A DNA stretch of 7,338 nucleotides. It comes from Geobacter sp. UBA1603 (lineage in GTDB: Bacteria; Desulfobacterota; Desulfuromonadia; Geobacterales; Pseudopelobacteraceae). The stretch is taken from positions 784 to 8,121 of the forward strand of contig DCNF01000073.1 in NCBI GenBank assembly GCA_002322035.1. Reading direction: 5' to 3'. The notes under the pieces were generated by a model. It saw only the letters and a program-made list of their open reading frames with translations. It ran no database searches and was not told the origin of the DNA. Shown in pieces: positions 1 through 6,763 of this stretch (position 1 is the stretch's first letter; each line of letters begins with the position of its first letter). A program made the position numbers and the translations under genes.

Positions 1-753
1 TGTCCCCCGGCGCCGCTGGAACGGTAGGTGTCGACCTTCAGGTCGGCGTCGCTGATTTTGATGTCGATGTCCTCTTCCTCGATCTCGGGGAAGGCGTACA
101 TGGAGGCGAATGAGGTGTGGCGGCGGGCGTTGCTGTCAAAGGGAGAGATGCGCACCAGGCGGTGGATGCCGGCCTCGGCCTTGAGGTGGCCGTAGGCGTA
201 CTCGCCGCTGACGCTGAAGGTGACTGACTTGAGACCCGCCTCGTCACCGTCCTGGTAGTCGGTGATGACGGTCTTCCACCCCTTTTTCTCGCAGTAGCGC
301 AGATACATGCGCAGGAGCATCGATGCCCAGTCCTGGGATTCGGTGCCGCCGGCGCCGGGGTTGATGGAAACAAAGCACGAGTTGCGATCATGGTCTCCGG
401 AGAGCATCTTCTGGAACTCGGCCGCCTCGACTCCCTTCTGCAGGGCATCATTCATGGCGCTGCATTCGGCACGCGTCTCCTCGTCCTCGGCTTCCTCGCC
501 CAGTTCAATCATCACCCGCACATCGTCAGCCTGTTTGACCAGGCTGTCCCACAATTGGACTATTTTTTCCAGGGCGGTGCGCTCCCTGATGATGTGCTGC
601 GATTTTGCGGTGTCGTCCCAGAACCCGGGAGCCGCCATCAGGGACTCTATTTCCTGGATCGACTCCCGTTTTGTGTCGACGTCAAAGGGACCCCCGTAGT
701 TTGGCGATGCGCTCCTCGTAATCCTTTAGCCGTGCGATCTCTTCACGAAACAT
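1..753 (-). CDS. prfB: Peptide chain release factor 2 (RF2), 5' part, with programmed +1 frameshift
   Basis: RF2 recognises UGA and UAA stop codons in the ribosomal A site and triggers peptide release. The product is read in two frames: 23 codons from ATG 753-751, then an in-frame UGA at 684-682, after which the +1 frame is open to the window edge (I checked the translation for internal stops and found none). The joined protein has 250 complete residues here. Visible motifs are a helical N-terminal domain, the segment NPGAGGTESQDW, the RF2 stop-recognition tripeptide SPF (about residues 203-205, in RISPFDSNARRHTSF), and YRSSGAGG followed by the first two bases (CA) of the catalytic Gln of GGQ, at residue 251. 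E. coli RF2 has GGQ at 250-252, so the spacing is normal. The C-terminal third lies outside the window. A good Shine-Dalgarno (AAGGAG, 6-base spacer) lies inside lnt, and the start overlaps the lnt end by 11 bases. SPF rather than PxT excludes RF1. Confidence 0.97.
681..696 (-). promoter_or_regulatory. prfB: RF2 programmed +1 ribosomal frameshift site
   Basis: On the minus strand this reads CGG GGG TCC CTT TGA C. It has the known RF2 layout: a Shine-Dalgarno-like G-rich element (GGGGG at 695-691), a 3-base gap, the slippery CUU codon (687-685), the in-frame UGA (684-682) and a following C. E. coli has AGGGGG-UAU-CUU-UGA-C with the same spacing. When RF2 is scarce the ribosome pauses at UGA, slips from CUU to UUU and continues in the +1 frame to make RF2. 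When RF2 is plentiful it terminates after 23 residues. Open frames on both sides of the site and continuous RF2 homology across it support a real recoding site and not a sequencing error. Confidence 0.95.
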
Positions 754-2323
754 TGTCTTCTCCTTGCGGGTGTTTTCTTGATCGGATAAATCCGGCCGCG
801 GCGATTCCTGTGCTGGCAAGCAGGCAGATCCAGGCGCCCAGGTCGCCGATTGTGAGATAAAGCGACTGCCCCCGGCCGGGGGTAATCTCGCCGGTGCGGA
901 ATCCTTCAACGAACAGGCCTGTCATGGAACGGATATGGCCGTTCTGGTCGATGATCGCGGTGATGCCGGTATTGGCAGCCCTGATCAGCGGTGTGCGGGT
1001 CTCGACCGCCCGGAATGCGGCAATCGACAGGTGCTGGTAGGGGGCCGATGAACGGCCGAACCAGGCATCGTTGGTGATGTTGACCATAATCCGGGCGCCG
1101 TTTTTAACGTATGCCCGGGCCAGTTCAGGGAAAATCGCTTCATAGCAGACAAGGGTGCCCAGGCTGCTGCCGGCTGCCGGCAGAACCACGGCACTGTTGC
1201 CGGGAGAAAAATCGCCGATGCCGGTCACCAGCTTGCTGATGAAGGGGAAAAAACGTCCAAGCGGGACGTATTCTCCGAACGGGACAAGATGCAGCTTGTC
1301 GGCCCGGCCGACGGTTTCGCCTGTGGGGTCAATCATGAAAGCGCTATTGCGGAAGATGCGCCGGTCGTTTTCGATTTCATGGGCCGGGCTGCCGATCAAC
1401 ATCCAGGCGTTACACTGGCGAGCCAGCAGCCGGATCCGGTCAGCCTGGTCAGGCTCATCCTGAAAAAAGAACGGAACCGCGCTTTCCGGCCAGATGATCA
1501 GGTCTGTCCCGCCACCAGACGCTTCGCGGGTCAGGCGGTCATAGGTGTCAATGGTCCGGGTCCGGAATTCCGGGCTCCACTTGACATCCTGGGGGATATT
1601 GCCCTGGATCAGTGCCACCCGGAGTGTAGTGCGCCCGCCCGGCTCGTCCTGATTCAGGCGGCTGAAGCCGTACAGCACCGTAACGGCCAGCAGAGCCAGC
1701 AGCACAAGGGCGCTTTTGGCCGGATAGGGAACTCCGGCGCCGGCAACGGCACGCACGGCTCGATACAGCACCACGTTGGCCAGGACGATCAGGGCGGTAA
1801 TGGCGTAGACGCCGAAAAGATCGGCAATCTGGATCAACGGCAGGGTCCGGTACTGGGAGTGGCCGAGCATGGCCCAGGGAAAGCCGGTTAAAAGCCAGGA
1901 ACGGAGAAAGTCAAAACCGACCCAGGCCAGCGGGAGCGAAACGGCGCTCTTCATTCCGAGTTGTTCCCCGATTCGGGCTGTCATGGCGGCCGCCCCGTAA
2001 AACAGTGCCAGCCACGCTACCAGCAGCAGGTAGAGCACAGTGCTGAGCGCCCAGGGAAGGTGCCCGTAGCGGGTCATGACAATTGTCAGCCAGGGGAGGA
2101 TGGCAGCGTAAGCGCAGCATCCGCAGATAAACCCGCGACGGAAAGCGGTCCGGGGAGTCGTGTTTTCCAGGGCGGTCAGCAGCGGGATCAGGGACACCCA
2201 GGCCAGAATCGAAAAACCGGTCGAGGGGAAGGAGAGGGCGGCCAGAATCCCGGAGATGGCCGCCAGCAGGTCAGCCCGGTTGAAACGTGCGGCTGCGCTG
2301 GTCAAAAACGGCCGACCGGTCAC
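743..2323 (-). CDS. lnt: Apolipoprotein N-acyltransferase
   Basis: Lnt is an inner-membrane enzyme that transfers a third acyl chain from a phospholipid to the N-terminal diacylglyceryl-cysteine of lipoproteins, the last step of lipoprotein maturation before sorting to the outer membrane. The product has 526 residues (E. coli Lnt about 512). Several hydrophobic segments fill roughly residues 18-220, followed by a nitrilase-like periplasmic domain (about 234-480) and a last membrane segment (about 490-513). The catalytic triad is visible: Glu280 in IIWPESAVPF, Lys343 in KLHLVPFGEYVP and Cys393 in LVCYEAIFPE. The conserved NDAWFG follows at 418-423. The start is GTG (2323-2321), overlapping the corC stop by 4 bases (GTGA), with only a weak ribosome binding site, so translational coupling to corC is likely. 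It ends in UGA inside the prfB start region. The corC-lnt adjacency matches the E. coli ybeZ-ybeY-ybeX-lnt cluster. Confidence 0.97.
   Translation of the reverse strand: MTGRPFLTSAAARFNRADLLAAISGILAALSFPSTGFSILAWVSLIPLLTALENTTPRTAFRRGFICGCCAYAAILPWLTIVMTRYGHLPWALSTVLYLLLVAWLALFYGAAAMTARIGEQLGMKSAVSLPLAWVGFDFLRSWLLTGFPWAMLGHSQYRTLPLIQIADLFGVYAITALIVLANVVLYRAVRAVAGAGVPYPAKSALVLLALLAVTVLYGFSRLNQDEPGGRTTLRVALIQGNIPQDVKWSPEFRTRTIDTYDRLTREASGGGTDLIIWPESAVPFFFQDEPDQADRIRLLARQCNAWMLIGSPAHEIENDRRIFRNSAFMIDPTGETVGRADKLHLVPFGEYVPLGRFFPFISKLVTGIGDFSPGNSAVVLPAAGSSLGTLVCYEAIFPELARAYVKNGARIMVNITNDAWFGRSSAPYQHLSIAAFRAVETRTPLIRAANTGITAIIDQNGHIRSMTGLFVEGFRTGEITPGRGQSLYLTIGDLGAWICLLASTGIAAAGFIRSRKHPQGEDNVS
760..765 (-). 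promoter_or_regulatory. prfB: Ribosome binding site of prfB, inside lnt
   Basis: AAGGAG on the minus strand, six bases upstream of ATG 753-751. It fixes the prfB start and lies within the last codons of lnt, so lnt translation passes directly over it. Confidence 0.85.
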
Positions 2324-3183
2324 TCGGCACCCGCAGGCTCGGTTGCCGAAGCACTCTGGCGGGTGATCCGCAGCTTCTTGATTTTGCGGGCATCGGCCTC
2401 GAGGATGTCCAGGCAGAGCCCGTTTCCGGAAATAGATTCTCCTGCGGTGGGAATTTTGCCGGTCAGGTGAAAGACAAGGCCGCCGACCGAATCGAATTTG
2501 TCACGCTCGATTTCAAGTCCGAAATACTCTTCAAGCTCTTCCACCGGCAGGCGGGCATCGACCGTCACCGACCCGTCGGGGTTGACCGTCAGCAGGGCCT
2601 CTTCCCGGTCGTATTCGTCCTGGATGTCGCCCACGATCTCCTCGAGCAGGTCTTCAATGGTAATCAGGCCGGAAGTGCCGCCGTACTCGTCAATCACCAC
2701 CGCCAGGTGAACCCGCTTGCGCTTGAATTCCTGTAGCAGCTGTTCAAGGTTCTTGGTTTCGGGGATGAAAAAAGGAGGGCGCATCAGTGAGCGGATCTGG
2801 ATCCGCTCCTCCTGCTCACCCCAGCAGCGGAGCAGGTCCTTTGCATAGAGCAGGCCGATGATATTGTCGACCGTCCCCTCGTAGACCGGAATGCGGGAAT
2901 GTCCGCAGGCGATGATTGTGTCGAGCAGTTCGCGGACCGAGGCGGTAACCGGAACGCAGGCCATATCGGTCCGGGGAACCATGGTCTCGCGGACGACGGT
3001 GGTGCGCAGCGTGAATATCGAGCGGATCATTTCGCTCTCTTCTTCGTTGACCAGTCCCTCCTCTTCACTGGCCTCGATGAAGTCGTGAATCTCCTCCTCG
3101 GTGATTTTCTTCCGTCCGGTCACGAACCGGCCGACCAGTTCCAGAAAACCGGACTTGCGACTTCCACCCTCTTCCACGATCAA
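2320..3183 (-). CDS. corC: CorC/YbeX-type CBS-pair transporter-associated protein (hemolysin C family)
   Basis: This is the short cytosolic form (287 residues; E. coli YbeX/CorC about 292) without the DUF21 membrane domain. It has an acidic N-terminal helical segment (ITEEEIHDFIEASEEEG, about 27-43), two tandem CBS domains (about 68-130, beginning TMVPRTDM, and about 132-190, containing VVIDEYGGTSGLITIEDLLE) and a C-terminal CorC_HlyC domain (about 195-275, with DKFDSVGGLVF). CBS pairs bind adenosyl ligands. The family is linked to Mg2+/Co2+ resistance and, for YbeX, to ribosome function and heat tolerance; the exact role is unsettled. The start given is TTG (3183-3181). A GTG two codons further on (3177-3175) is an alternative, because a strong AAGGAGG lies 4 bases from the TTG and 10 from the GTG. 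It is 9 bases downstream of the DGK-PAP2 gene and overlaps lnt by 4. Confidence 0.93.
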   Translation of the reverse strand: MIVEEGGSRKSGFLELVGRFVTGRKKITEEEIHDFIEASEEEGLVNEEESEMIRSIFTLRTTVVRETMVPRTDMACVPVTASVRELLDTIIACGHSRIPVYEGTVDNIIGLLYAKDLLRCWGEQEERIQIRSLMRPPFFIPETKNLEQLLQEFKRKRVHLAVVIDEYGGTSGLITIEDLLEEIVGDIQDEYDREEALLTVNPDGSVTVDARLPVEELEEYFGLEIERDKFDSVGGLVFHLTGKIPTAGESISGNGLCLDILEADARKIKKLRITRQSASATEPAGAE

Positions 3184-3187
3184 CCTT

Positions 3188-3194
3188 CCTCCTT
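3188..3194 (-). promoter_or_regulatory. corC: Strong ribosome binding site of corC, overlapping the upstream stop codon
   Basis: AAGGAGG on the minus strand shares two bases with the TAA stop of the DGK-PAP2 gene (3195-3193). Its distance is 4 bases to TTG 3183 and 10 bases to GTG 3177. Neither is ideal, so the exact corC start stays open by two codons. Confidence 0.8.
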
Positions 3195-3822
3195 ATCCAA
3201 TGCTCTTGAAAATCAGCAGTACGACCAGTGTGACGATACAGCCGATCAGGGACCCGAAAACAACCTCCCGCATACTGTGAATCCTCATCAGCAGCCGGGA
3301 ATGGCTTACCATGACTGCCAGGGCGATGCACAGCAGTGAAATCAGCGGATCACGGGTGTTAACCGAAACGGCGGTGGCGATCGAAAAGGCCACGGCGGCA
3401 TGGCCGCTGGGGATTCCACCGTGTAGTGGAGTTCCCCGGCCGGTCATGCTCTTGACCATGATCACCACGATAGTAACAATCAGCACGGAAACGACGGTGC
3501 CCAGGTCTGAGGCGGTTCCGAACACTTCAAGCACCTCCCGGTAGCGTGGCAGAATATACGTCGAAAGGATCAGGTAGCCGGTCACCGCAGCGCCGCAGGC
3601 GGCAACCAGCACTGCCCCGGCCGCCGTGTCCTTGGCGATTTTTGCCAGCGGGTGAAAGCCGGGCGAAACCAGGTCGACGACCGACTCCACGGCAGTGTTC
3701 AACAGCTCGGCAAACAGCACGAACAGAATCGACAGGGCCAGCAGGCAGAACTCGATCGGTGTCACCTTCAGCAGCAGGCAGGACACGAGCACGAGCAACG
3801 CAGCAATGAAGTGGTTGCGCAT
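3193..3822 (-). CDS. Diacylglycerol/undecaprenol kinase (DgkA-type) fused to a PAP2 phosphatase domain
   Basis: A membrane protein with two opposed activities expected from its domains: phosphorylation of a lipid alcohol (undecaprenol or diacylglycerol) and dephosphorylation of a lipid phosphate. Counting from ATG 3822, the DgkA part (about 1-92) has AELLNTAVE at 38-46, with the Glu39/Asn42/Glu46 set corresponding to E. coli Glu69/Asn72/Glu76, and AKIAKDTAAGAV at 60-71. The PAP2 part (about 105-209) has PSGH at 138-141 and SRLLMRIHSMRE at 175-186, where His182 fits the third PAP2 motif but the usual Asp is Glu186. The first motif is degenerate (Lys124 present, usual Arg replaced by Thr). ATG 3822 is the first canonical start in the frame, but it has no ribosome binding site and would remove the conserved N-terminal helix and the Glu equivalent to E. 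coli Glu28. The real gene therefore probably begins near 3900 (separate entry). The gene sits between ybeY and corC. Confidence 0.88.
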   Translation of the reverse strand: MRNHFIAALLVLVSCLLLKVTPIEFCLLALSILFVLFAELLNTAVESVVDLVSPGFHPLAKIAKDTAAGAVLVAACGAAVTGYLILSTYILPRYREVLEVFGTASDLGTVVSVLIVTIVVIMVKSMTGRGTPLHGGIPSGHAAVAFSIATAVSVNTRDPLISLLCIALAVMVSHSRLLMRIHSMREVVFGSLIGCIVTLVVLLIFKSIG

Positions 3823-3900
3823 GTGCTTTTCGGTACGGGCAGCGTGGAGGATGCCCTCGATGGCGCAGTTGACCGAGTCGATGAAGCGGTCAGGTTTTAC
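3823..3900 (-). other. In-frame N-terminal extension of the DGK-PAP2 gene with no canonical start codon
   Basis: The frame stays open upstream of ATG 3822 and encodes VKPDRFIDSVNCAIEG and then ILHAARTEKH. This matches the conserved DgkA N-terminus: B. subtilis DgkA has RF..S...A..GI...ARTE at the same place, and the Glu of RTE corresponds to the metal-binding Glu28 of E. coli DgkA. No ATG, GTG or TTG occurs in frame between the upstream stop (near 3972) and ATG 3822. The likeliest original start is at 3900-3898, which now reads GTA and overlaps the ybeY stop as GTAA. A GTG here would give the common GTGA overlap. Another candidate is ATT at 3939-3937, preceded by GGGAG at about 5 bases. That this stretch is coding is well supported; the start codon is not settled. 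Confidence 0.75.
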
Positions 3901-4373
3901 GGGCTCAACAGCCCTTCCTTCTTCAGAATCCCGAATAATTCTTTCTCCCTCTTCTCCATCCGGCGGGCTTCAGCCTCCCCGCTTCGCTCGTGGTCGTAGC
4001 CGCACAGATGCAGGATGCCGTGCATCACCAGGAAAATCAGCCGCTCATGCAGGTCGATGCCGGCTTCACAGGCCTCGCGGGCGGCCGTGTCGGCTGAAAC
4101 GATCACGTCGCCGAGGGCGTGGGGGGCAACAGCGCTGAATGGCCCTTCGCGAAGCGAAAACGAAATCACGTTGGTCGGCCGGTCTTTGCCCAGGTATTCG
4201 CGGTTGATCTTCCTGATGGTCCGATCGCCGACAATCGACAGGGACAGCTCGCTTCCGTCAGGACATCCCGAGGCGCTTAATATTCTCGCTGCTGCCGTTG
4301 TGATGGCTCTGCTGCAAAGCCGGTGCCTTCTCTGGCGGTTGTCCAGTAGTATCCGCACGTTTTGTGTCTCCAT
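3897..4373 (-). CDS. ybeY: Endoribonuclease YbeY (rRNA maturation factor)
   Basis: YbeY is a single-domain, zinc-dependent protein that takes part in 16S rRNA 3'-end maturation and in 70S ribosome quality control. The metal-binding H3xH5xH motif is intact as HGILHLCGYDH (His118, 122 and 128 from this start). The family signatures TNVISFS and LGDVIVS precede it. The product has 158 residues, normal for the family (E. coli 155). I chose ATG 4373-4371 because homologous proteins begin shortly before the NVRILLDNRQRR segment. ATGs at 4394 and 4415 are possible and would add 7 or 14 residues with no better ribosome binding site. The 5' end is overlapped in another frame by the end of pgpH (116 bases with this start). 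The stop TAA (3899-3897) touches the probable start of the DGK-PAP2 gene. In E. coli ybeY also lies just upstream of ybeX and lnt. Confidence 0.94.
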   Translation of the reverse strand: METQNVRILLDNRQRRHRLCSRAITTAAARILSASGCPDGSELSLSIVGDRTIRKINREYLGKDRPTNVISFSLREGPFSAVAPHALGDVIVSADTAAREACEAGIDLHERLIFLVMHGILHLCGYDHERSGEAEARRMEKREKELFGILKKEGLLSP

Positions 4374-6708
4374 TCCCCTGTTTTCCCTGGTCATGCGACG
4401 AGAGGCGGTGGTCATGTTTCCGTTCGGCAGCCCCCTTGTGAACCGGTTCGGGGTAATCGATGCGATGGTGGAAGATGCCGTTCAGGATCCGGTTGAAACT
4501 TCTGGCGATCTCGTGCAGGTTCTTGAGGGTCAGCTCGCACTCGTCGAGCTGGCCGTCGGTGAAGATCCGGTTGATGATGTTCTGAACCATTCCCTGTATT
4601 CGGTCGGGAGTCGGGTTGACCAGAGTCCGCGAGGCGGCTTCGACACAGTCCGCCAGCATGACGATGCCGGCTTCCCGGGTCTGGGGCTTGGGGCCGGGAT
4701 AGCGGAAATCCTTTTCCTCGACGGTCTGTCCCGAAGATTCGGCCTGCTGACGGGCCCGCTCGTAGAAAAATTTGATCAGACCGGTTCCATGATGCTGGCG
4801 GATAATGTCGATGATCGGTTGCCCCAGATGCTTTTCGCGGGCTATCTCGGCACCTTCCTTGATGTGGGAGATCAAAATCAGGGCGCTCATGCTCGGGGTC
4901 AGTTTGTCGTGCCGGTTCTCTTCCCCCCCCTGGTTCTCAATGAAATAAAGCGGTTTGGATGCCTTGCCGATGTCGTGATAATAGGCCGCAACCCTTGCCA
5001 GAAGCGGATTAGCACTGATCGATTCGGCCGCGGCCTCGACCAGATTACCGACGACAACGCTGTGATGGTATGTGCCGGGTGCTTTGACCATCAGGTCACG
5101 CAGTACCGGCGAGTTGAGATTGGCCAGTTCCAGCAGTTTGATGTCGGTCGTGTATTGAAACAGGCTTTCAATGACCGGGATGAAGCCGGAGACAAAACCG
5201 GCATTCAGGATACCGGCTGCCACAGCGAACAGGGCGGCATAGACAGTCTGGATGCTGAACAGTGAATTGCTGAAGGTCTGGAATGCCAGGGCCATGGCCA
5301 GGTTGACAACCGAGATCTTCAGCCCGGCACTGTAAATCGTACTCCTGCTGGAGCACTGCCGCACGCCGTGGGCACCGACGATGCTCCCCAGCAGGGCATA
5401 GACCACGACAAGCATGTTGTTGTTGAACATGATGCCCAACAATGGTGCCAGGATGGCGCAGTAGACCAGAGCAACTTCTGAATTGATGAAAATCCGTATG
5501 ATCATGGCACCGGCGGCAAAGGGAAGCAGGTAAAAGTAGTTGCCGACGTCAATTCCTGGAAACACCGGGCCGATGTTGCTGCTGATCATCAGGTAGATCT
5601 TGAAAAAGAAGAAACTGCCGATAATCAGCAGTGAAAGAATCAAGACGTCCTTGTTGCTCGGATTGAACTTACGGATGTTTTTGCAGGCAAAGCGATAGGG
5701 AAAGTAGAACAGCACCAGAATCAGGGCAAACATTCCGAGCGATGCGAACAGCGGATTGCCGGTTCGTGAGTTGCGGAACATCGTATTGAGTTTATGGGCT
5801 TGCTCCGGGGTAATCCGTTCGCCGACCCGGACGATCATCTCGCCTTTCTGAACCTTGAACATGACCGGCCGGACAGCCTCAATAGCCATCCGGGCCCTGT
5901 TTTCACTGCCGTCCTTGTCATAGAAAAGGTTCGGCAACAGGATTCGGGCCACAATCCCGGCGATCCGCGGACTGTCTGCCGGTTCGGCAAGTCCGGCGAA
6001 CTTCCAGCCGGCAACTATCCGCCGCGCCGCATCGATCTCGGTATAGCTGGTCGATGAATCGCCGCCGCCGGCCGGGCGGCCGTTGGTGTCAACAATTTCG
6101 ATCCCTTTGCGGGTGTCGGTTTCAAAGACTTTGCCGTCAAGAACAATCTTGCGCCGGTAGAGGTCAGTCAGCAGGGTAGTAGTCGAATCAAGAAACTGGC
6201 GGTCGGAAACGATTCTGGCCAAGGCTTTGATTTCAGCATCAGAAAGGTCCGTATCCAGGAGTGGCACGAGAAGTTTGCGCCACTCCTCGGCCTTTCCGGA
6301 GCGGACCGTGTCCCGGCCGGTGCGGAGTTCCTTGAGCGCCTGGGTCAGTTTGTCGGCAATCACCGTTGGTACCCGGTCGCTCAGGCTGTAGGTGACCGGT
6401 GCATTTGCAGCCGCTTCCTTGCGCCGCTGCTCGGTCAGCCCCCGGTCTTCCATCAGGTAGTCGCGGGAGGCGCGGATATCAGAAGTGGCGATGCTACCGG
6501 CCTTGAACTCGCTTGTAACCAGATGCTGGTCAGGGATGACGATGAATGTCAGCAGAAGAGCCGTGACAGCCAGAAGGATGCAGCGGTTCCTCCGGGCGGT
6601 CTGGGGATTGGAGAAACGGCGGACAATCGAGTCCAGCAGGTTCGAGCCCAGTTTGCTCAGGTAGGTTATGAAATTCTGATCCTGCGTGCTGCCTGGATGT
6701 TCCGGCAT
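4258..6708 (-). CDS. pgpH: PgpH-type 7TM-HD domain phosphohydrolase (probable cyclic-dinucleotide phosphodiesterase)
   Basis: An inner-membrane protein with three parts, numbered from ATG 6708 (816 residues): one N-terminal membrane segment (about 43-58), an extracytoplasmic 7TMR-HDED domain (about 60-310) and seven membrane segments (about 321-340, 354-375, 391-408, 411-428, 432-449, 463-479, 488-509), then a cytoplasmic HD domain (about 535-735). HD signatures are APGTYHHS, AAYYHDIGK (His578-Asp579), RQHHGT and the later Asp of MLADCVEAA. Firmicute PgpH hydrolyses c-di-AMP; the nucleotide used here is not shown by the sequence. A longer frame starts at TTG 6792, but that TTG is the first half of a -35 promoter box, so I prefer ATG 6708 although its ribosome binding site is weak. 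After NGIFHHRIDYPEP the protein has an unusual polar, low-complexity tail of about 60 residues, most of it encoded over the ybeY start. Confidence 0.93.
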   Translation of the reverse strand: MPEHPGSTQDQNFITYLSKLGSNLLDSIVRRFSNPQTARRNRCILLAVTALLLTFIVIPDQHLVTSEFKAGSIATSDIRASRDYLMEDRGLTEQRRKEAAANAPVTYSLSDRVPTVIADKLTQALKELRTGRDTVRSGKAEEWRKLLVPLLDTDLSDAEIKALARIVSDRQFLDSTTTLLTDLYRRKIVLDGKVFETDTRKGIEIVDTNGRPAGGGDSSTSYTEIDAARRIVAGWKFAGLAEPADSPRIAGIVARILLPNLFYDKDGSENRARMAIEAVRPVMFKVQKGEMIVRVGERITPEQAHKLNTMFRNSRTGNPLFASLGMFALILVLFYFPYRFACKNIRKFNPSNKDVLILSLLIIGSFFFFKIYLMISSNIGPVFPGIDVGNYFYLLPFAAGAMIIRIFINSEVALVYCAILAPLLGIMFNNNMLVVVYALLGSIVGAHGVRQCSSRSTIYSAGLKISVVNLAMALAFQTFSNSLFSIQTVYAALFAVAAGILNAGFVSGFIPVIESLFQYTTDIKLLELANLNSPVLRDLMVKAPGTYHHSVVVGNLVEAAAESISANPLLARVAAYYHDIGKASKPLYFIENQGGEENRHDKLTPSMSALILISHIKEGAEIAREKHLGQPIIDIIRQHHGTGLIKFFYERARQQAESSGQTVEEKDFRYPGPKPQTREAGIVMLADCVEAASRTLVNPTPDRIQGMVQNIINRIFTDGQLDECELTLKNLHEIARSFNRILNGIFHHRIDYPEPVHKGAAERKHDHRLSSHDQGKQGNGDTKRADTTGQPPEKAPALQQSHHNGSSENIKRLGMS
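4923..4930 (-). repeat. pgpH: G8 homopolymer inside pgpH
   Basis: Eight consecutive G on the coding strand (CA-GGGGGGGG-AA, encoding Gln-Gly-Gly-Glu) within the HD domain region. A one-base slip here would truncate the protein after the HD pair but before the HHGT motif. It is reported as a possible slippage or sequencing-error position. The current length keeps the frame intact. Confidence 0.6.
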
Positions 6709-6763
6709 GTCCGTGTCGTTGCTCGTCGTGGAATGGTCGCGTAACTCATTGAAACAAGTTTTA

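Noticed and set aside
133..143. Second CTTTGAC-like string within prfB (CCC TTT GAC) as another frameshift site
   Set aside because: It encodes the essential SPF-Asp motif in the correct frame, has no Shine-Dalgarno-like element at the right distance, and no stop codon is in frame there.
682..909. A separate 75-codon minus-strand gene ending at the UGA at 684-682
   Set aside because: Its last 23 residues are the N-terminus of RF2 before the frameshift; the upstream part is lnt read in another frame.
1289..1891. Plus-strand open frame opposite lnt
   Set aside because: It is fully antisense to the lnt catalytic domain with its intact Glu/Lys/Cys triad; the translated product is low in hydrophobic order and has no recognisable motif.
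4015..5265. Long open frame on the plus strand (about 416 codons) opposite ybeY and pgpH
   Set aside because: It lies antisense to two genes with clear family motifs, its translation has no recognisable domain, and its openness follows from the codon bias of the GC-rich genes opposite.
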